Position numbers and translations under genes: made by a program. The notes below the pieces were generated by a model, which worked only from the letters and a program-made list of their open reading frames with translations, had not been told where the DNA came from and ran no database searches. A stretch of 64,000 bases of DNA, taken from NCBI GenBank assembly GCA_003024175.1, contig MDYQ01000003.1, positions 1-64,000 of the forward strand. The letters run 5' to 3'. Positions within the stretch are counted from its first letter, which is position 1. Each line of letters begins with the position of its first letter. This DNA is from Planoprotostelium fungivorum. Taxonomy: Eukaryota; Evosea; Variosea; Cavosteliida; Cavosteliaceae. Positions 58,344 to 64,000 of the stretch are shown here, piece after piece.

Positions 58344-61201
58344 ATGGAAACGGTTGGCACACCCGATGCCGGTATCAGATACAGAAGATACAAGGCATCG
58401 ACGATAGAGGGTGATGGTCCCAATCGCTGGAGTTCTACCACCTCTCAATCATCATCGAATGGGCACTCTACGCCGGCCAGATCCGAATCGAGCGGTCAGA
58501 ACTTTCTCTCCTATTTGGTCAGAAAGCTGGTGTGGAGAGTCAGTAAGACAATCTTCTACATCCTATACGGAATCATCTTTCTCGATCTGCATCTTTTGTC
58601 ACGAAAGTCAAAGAGGAGAAGCAGCTTATTGGTGTCTTTATTCACTATTCTCTTCTTATTTCTTCTCTCTACCCTTGTCATCGATAGACCCGTGGTGAGC
58701 AAGATAAGATCGTTTTTTCGTGATCCATTGATCCTGATCAGGGTGATCTGCCTCTCAGAGGTCAAACATCATGGAACGACGATGTAGATATGTCAAGATG
58801 GAGAGATCGAGTAGAAGACAGCGTGAAGAAGAGTATAGAAGAGTTAAATAGTTCACATAAGTCGGTGAGTTTCCCACATCACTGCATTCAAAGGTTGATT
58901 CGTGATTGTCAGTTGTCGAATGGCGAGATCAGTAATATCATCGAAGACATCATCTCACCCATCCGAACACAAATCCAACATCTCGAGACAAACGTGAAAG
59001 CTGTCGATCACATGTCGAACTCTCTCGTGAGTCCATCACTCGTCATCTCACTCACTCTGCTAGAACCACGAATCCATCGAAGCCCTGCGTGATCAGTTCT
59101 CGAGAAGGCTCGATGAAAGCTTGGAGAAGCTCGGCTTGGAATCAGATGAGAAGGTACATCGTGTCATCATCTTCTCCTTCTCATCCACCGCAGTTGAAAG
59201 ATTGGAAGGAAGACATTGAGAAGACGATCGAGGACAAGTTGAAGAGGCTACAGAGGCAGGTGGACGAGAAGGGGGTATGGCTCGTTGTAGTCTGACGCAT
59301 CGGCCTCATCGCGTGACAGGCTTCGAGGGTGGAGAGCGATGAGGGAAAACCCAGTGAAATTTCACCGTCGCAACTGGACGAACTACGAGACAATTTCGAT
59401 TCAGCAATTCGCAGCGTGAGGGCTCCATCTACAACGCTCATTTATCATCTCATCTACAACTCTCACTTATCTCATCTACAACGCGTTCATCTCTTCTCTC
59501 ACTCAACCGCTGCTGACCGAAGACAGATGGAAGGAAAAATGGGAGAACTGTCTGACATCATCACAAAGAGCGTCGCCTCGTTCAACGAGGGGAGAGAAGA
59601 ATCACGAGACAAGTTGACAGAGACTCTCAGACGATTAGAAGAGATCTCGTCGAGACAGAAGGAATTAGAAGAGGAGGCCAGACAATTGAGATGGGAGCAG
59701 CAGGTGGCGCGTTGTAGATGAGGGGAAGTTAAATTGACGCAGAACACTGCGGATAAGCACAGAAAATTCGATGAACTTTCTGAGAGTTTCAAGTTGAATC
59801 AAGAAAAGTTCGACGAAAAGTTTCATCAGTTTGAAGAGAGACAGAGCACCACAGAAAAGAGCATCCAAGTACAGGAGGTGAGTTTTATTCGAACGAAATA
59901 CAGAGGGTAACGGTGGAGTTGTAGACGGAGAGGGAAGCACTGAGGAGAGAGATGGAAGAAGAGAGAGAGAAATCGAAACAGAAGAGTGAAGAACAATCTT
60001 CATCACAACAGGTGATCAGCATCATCATCGAGCATCATCATCATCCATCATCTTCTGTGGTTCTCGTTCTATCGTTGGACAGACACGATCACATGAGATC
60101 CATCACGCATCATCATCCACCTGCCCCGATCATCATCGATCATCAGTTGATGTACACGACTAACTGATACCCAGAACATACTCGATCAACAGAAGGCTTT
60201 GGAAGCCTCACTCCACCAACTTCAAGAGAAACAGAGAGAGAGCGAACACAAGGTACATTCACACGATCCACAGACACCCACAGACACTCCTCCTCTCAAC
60301 CTTCTGGAGAATCAAGATCAGGTGAAGTTCTCCTCCATCTCCACATTCAAAATTCAAACTTCCCGCCTCTTCTGATGACATCATCAGCTGGAAGATCTCA
60401 TCGACAGACGCATCGACGCCGCTGTGGCAGGTGATCGACTTCTAAAGATCGACTACGCTCTACAATCTGCTGGTGGTGCCATTGATACACGGACACACTA
60501 CACTTCACCTCCTTATCGTTTCTCTACGAATTGGTTGGGATATCTCATGAGCCAGCCAACACCTCCATCTGTCATCATCACACCCGGTGTCGAGGTAAAA
60601 TGGCGGGAAATTTTTCGACAAAATTGAACGGAAATAGATCGGAAAATGTTGGGCGTTCGCGGGACAAGAGGGAAGGGTGAGTCACGTGATCTGACTTTAA
60701 AATCGAATAAAATGTGAGACGAAAAAGAGAGACTGATGAGAGGTGCAGGTTTCGATTCGCCTAGCTCAAGCCATCTGGCCCACTTCTTTCACGATGGAAC
60801 ATGCTTCTGCGTCTGTTTCGTTGGGTGGGGCCAGCTCTGCACCTCACAATTTCTCGGTCTGGGTGAGTGGTTTCGTTTTTGGCGGGAACTGACCCCACCA
60901 GGGCCTCAACTCTACCCTACTCGAGCCGGTTTTGTTGGGACAATACGTATACGAAATCAAGGGAAGGTACATCCAGCAATTTGACGTCCAAGACGTGAGC
61001 GGTGGTGTTGCTCTCACGGAGGATGATGATGAACAGGTGGCTGCACTCGATCACGGACCGTTTCACATCATCACGGTTCATATCACATCGAATCATGGAA
61101 ACCCGGACTTCACTTGTCTCTATCGGTTCAGAGTCCACTCTGAAGAGGAAGAACTGAAGAAGATTGGGTTCGAGATGATGGAAGAAGAGAAAGAGATATA
61201 A
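58344..61201 (+). CDS. SUN-domain protein of the nuclear envelope
   Basis: SUN proteins span the inner nuclear membrane and bind KASH partners in the LINC bridge. The N-terminal nucleoplasmic part (about 60 residues) is followed by hydrophobic segments (TIFYILYGIIFLDLHLL and LLVSLFTILFLFLLSTLVI), a long lumenal coiled coil, and the C-terminal SUN domain. The domain reads KIDYALQSAGGAIDTRT, YRFSTNWLGYLMSQPTPPSV, GKCWAFAGQEG, SIRLAQAIWPTSFTMEHASA, SSAPHNFSVWG, LLEPVLLGQYVYEIKGRYIQ and PDFTCLYRFRVH. All match the family order. About fifteen introns occur. One (about 59417-59526) contains three tandem ATCTACAAC half-sites. The stop is TAA at 61201. Confidence 0.93.
59417..59526 (+). repeat. Intron with three tandem ATCTACAAC units
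   Basis: The intron of the SUN-domain gene between SAIRS and the MEGKMG exon carries CATCTACAAC three times at about 22-24-base spacing (59428, 59452, 59473), separated by TCA/TTATC-rich filler. Confidence 0.85.
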
Positions 61202-61424
61202 AGAGGCGTTTCTGTGAGAGATGGTGATGATCGGGTCACATCACAAAGACAGCTATGAACATGAGGAGCGTGGGACAGGATGTGATATCCTCTTTCAAGA
61301 GATCACTTGTGTAGTTGTGACACAGAGTACATAGCCTCCAATGCCTCTACAAAGTTGTAAAACTGGGCGAACTACAACCTTTTCGCACTTTCTCTGGAAA
61401 ACATCACATCACAGACGACATTGG

Positions 61425-62034
61425 ATGAGCACCATACACACGTACTCTAAGCTGGTCAACGCTCTCCTATTAGGCAACTTCATCTGGCGTGGTGGAAATG
61501 CATACTTCATGGTTGCCAGAGGAAGAGGCGTCCTCTATAGATACAGTTACGCGCGACCGATAGAGGATATCGCTGTCGATTCGCTGCGATTAGTAGGAGG
61601 AATGAACGCTGCCATCGCCTTGATGTCTTTTTTGGGTTTGAGAAGATCCGTTCGCACACAAGAGATTCGAGGTGAGAATAATCAAACAACATTTATCTGT
61701 GTCCATAACGAGTGGATTATGCGAGATTCGATTGTTGTGACCATACTTAATCGTCACCTTACCCATGTGTGTTAACTTTATATCAGGAACTGAATTGTGG
61801 ATTCTCGCTGCAGTAAGTTTATCAGATCATCACTGACATCACACATTCCATCTGATCTTGAGATAGGCCAGTTTCACGCAATGTGTCTATCATCTATCAG
61901 CACTCAGGAGCGGAAGGTGGATGAGAGAGATCGGTCGAATCGCTGCCGTAGAAGCTCTCTTGGCCATCGTCAGCTTCATCTTTGCATCTCTGACGCTCAG
62001 ATACCACAGGAATATCTTCATCAGACATGACTAA
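61425..62034 (+). CDS. Small multi-pass membrane protein
   Basis: The ATG at 61425 starts MSTIHTYSKLVNALLLGNFI. Exons read RGGNAYFMVARGRG, LVGGMNAAIALMSFLGLRRS, GTELWILAA, ASFTQCVYHLSALRSGRWMR and VEALLAIVSFIFASLTLRYH, ending IFIRHD. About three to four hydrophobic segments suggest a four-helix membrane protein of about 150 residues. The positive charges between segments fit loops. The family is not recognised. Confidence 0.65.
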
Positions 62035-62120
62035 AATGATTTTGTAAAGTTTGGACATATCCACACGTGTCTTCATCACATCACATCGTGCCATGTCATG
62101 CGATCTACAATGTACATGAT

Positions 62121-64000
62121 TCATTCATCGATTCTCGTGTGTGGCCTCAGAGCTCGGATCTTCTGGGCCAGCTCGACTTCTGCCCCACCGATCTCCTTCA
62201 TGTTGATGTGAACGAGATGGACACACTTTTCGGCCACGCTGATGATGCCTCTTCCGGTGATCTTCACACACTGTCTCACGCTCAAATCTTCCAACTTGGG
62301 GCACCTCTGCGCGATCTGTCGTCACTTTCAGATCCCATCTTGCACCTCCATCTTCCAATCACCTCCATCAGAGTCCGATCGGTGAGACTGAAATCGCGGA
62401 TGAGATTGACGGACCTCAGTTCGCACGTCTTTAAATCTCGAAACGCTTCGTCCGTCAGTTTCCCGCAGTAGCTGACGTCGAGTCGTTGCAGACGCGTAAG
62501 TTTCTGCGATGATTAGATCTCATGCGGTGTTCATCACACCTTCAAGATCTTCCTCAGTCCACTGTCTTCGATTGGAGTCAGATACAAATTGAGTGAAGTG
62601 AGACGTTCGAAACTAGCGATGGCTTCACAGCACGCGTCGTCCATGACTTTGACACCTGCATGGTGCGATGATCAGATTGCGATGTCCACTCGTGCGATTC
62701 CGAACCTGAAACATCCAACTCAGTGATGAGATTGTTGTGAACCGTCATCGTCTGTAATGTCGCCGTCTTGATCTAAAGATGTCATGTCATCATGATGTCG
62801 TGTGATGGTGGCTTGCCCACCTTGGTCAATGCGAGGTCGACGTATCTCAGTGCCGAATTGACCGAGCACAGACTCGCCGCCGATGCGTCAGAAATGTTCT
62901 TGCAGCCACCGAGTGATACCCTACCCCGTCAGATCCATCTACACCGTTGTAGATCACCTCTCCAGCTGATTGCAGCTTCCGGATAATTTCTTGACGGACC
63001 AGTCGGTGATGCCGACGCAACCGAAGAGGTTGATCTCTCGCAATTGTTTCGATTTGCAGGCGAGGCTGTAGATGGCATCATCAGAGACAGCGGTGGAAGA
63101 AGTCAAGTTGATGACCCTGATGTCCATGTGAGATCACGATGTGAGATCATCACGATGTGATGTTTCATCTCACCTGAGATTCTTGATGTGTGTGGCGAGA
63201 TTGATGAGAATCGGCTCCGTCAGCGTGGGACACCTGCCACGTCATTATCTTCATTCGAATTCACTTCTTCACCTCGCGATCGAAACGTTCTCTAGCATGG
63301 CGTGCACACTGGTTCCCACCAAAAGTTCTGGCTGGTTGTATTCGTCCAAAATGAGCTTATTCAATTTGGGAAATGGATCGAATAGAATGGTACCGCGCAG
63401 TGCTGTGACGTCAAGTGACGTCAGATTGATCAGATCCATCTTAGATAAGATCTGAAAGGGTCCCAATAGTTTCGTCCTGGTGATATCAGTGTTTCATCAC
63501 AGTGTGATGATCTACAACCTGCCGAGACATAGGGTCGTGATGTTTTGTGAGTATTTTCCTATGTATTTTGGGAATAATTGACTGAAAGAGAGGGGGACAC
63601 TGGATACGTCCACAGCTCTCAAATTATGTTTCCTCTACAACGAGTCATTATAATATTGTTTAATTCATCACATATGTTGATCCATGATAAAATCGACATT
63701 CACCTTTATGATGGGTATCATCCAAGTCTCTTGCAGCTTGACGCAACCACTCACGTTAATTACCGTGAGTATCTCCGTCGTATTTCTGAATTGTACATCG
63801 TCCACGAGAGAGATGCAATTCGAAACGTCGACGTCTCTCAGCGAAGCCGAATCGATGTCCAACGTCTGACCCCCATCATTTCCCGCCCGATTCAAATTTC
63901 AAACTCACGCAGAGATTCTTGCAGTCCCTCGCCTGCAACGTCCGCAGTTTTGAATTCTGCAGGGTGACGGATTTGATGTGAGGGATTCCATTGATTTTGA
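62121..64000 (-). CDS. Leucine-rich-repeat protein, F-box/AMN1-like (5' end outside window)
   Basis: Minus-strand exons carry cysteine-type LRR units, for example LDVSNCISLVDDVQFRN, VINVSGCVKLQETWMIP, and VSLGGCKNISDASAASLCSV with ALRYVDLALTKV. The end is RALRPHTRIDE at TGA 62121-62123. The N-terminus lies beyond 64000. F-box proteins of SCF ubiquitin ligases and AMN1-like proteins have this repeat form, but the F-box is not in view. The intron at 62921-62957 is 37 nt and is built around the palindrome ATCTACACCGTTGTAGAT. Confidence 0.8.
62936..62953 (-). repeat. Intron-borne near-palindrome in the LRR gene
   Basis: The 37-nt intron 62921-62957 consists of GTG, the word ATCTACAACGGTGTAGAT (minus strand) and GGATCTGACGGGGTAG. 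Confidence 0.93.

Noticed and set aside
62067-62471. Plus-strand open frame opposite the LRR gene
   Set aside because: It is the mirror of the LRR exons and crosses their introns. No family features.

Overview
The window is nuclear DNA of a unicellular eukaryote with a very compact genome. It holds about 22 firmly readable protein genes, several weaker ones and three tRNA-Val genes. Genes lie close together on both strands and carry many introns, mostly 37-60 nt. An amoebozoan is the best guess, by inference. The reasons are a two-repeat actobindin-like thymosin protein, a myosin II heavy chain of about 2121 residues, a glycine-rich DUF7932-like/PH protein, a TALE homeobox gene and very short introns with GTGAG donors. 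No ribosomal marker is present to prove this.

Layout. 1-4843: Gly-rich/DUF7932-like/PH protein. 4916-4989: tRNA-Val. 5376-7284: uncharacterised protein. 7674-10576: condensin subunit CAP-H. 10716-10789: tRNA-Val. 11889-18993: proteasome adaptor ECM29. 19227-22362: small genes including RBX1 and prefoldin 4. 22849-25058: secreted GMC oxidoreductase. 26295-28751: divergent pair of secreted TIG/carboxypeptidase-regulatory-like proteins. 29618-30699: protein kinase. 31734-38469: myosin II. 38878-43548: GNAT acetyltransferase, TALE homeobox, Gemin2 and SAP-domain protein. 43928-47037: VAC14. 47200-47629: thymosin/actobindin. 48744-50570: eIF4E-family protein with a C-terminal membrane anchor. 51120-51193: tRNA-Val. 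51447-56006: coiled-coil protein and a possible mitochondrial protein. 57243-57843: FMN-binding split-barrel protein. 58344-61201: SUN-domain protein. 61425-62034: small membrane protein. 62121-64000: LRR protein that runs off the window.

The genes are mostly housekeeping and do not form one pathway. Themes are actomyosin (myosin II, thymosin), chromosome and nuclear structure (CAP-H, SUN), protein turnover (ECM29, RBX1), RNA and translation (Gemin2, eIF4E-like) and membrane lipid signalling (VAC14).

Two observations stand out. First, a short self-complementary motif, ATCTACAACGTTGTAGAT, whole or as half-sites, recurs in introns of unrelated genes. Some introns are little more than this palindrome plus splice signals, which suggests an introner-like intron family. 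Second, one eIF4E-family gene encodes a protein with a cap-site tryptophan replaced and a C-terminal tail anchor. Stop codons overlapping AATAAA, a 9-nt exon in RBX1 and several perfect palindromes in intergenic DNA are also recorded.
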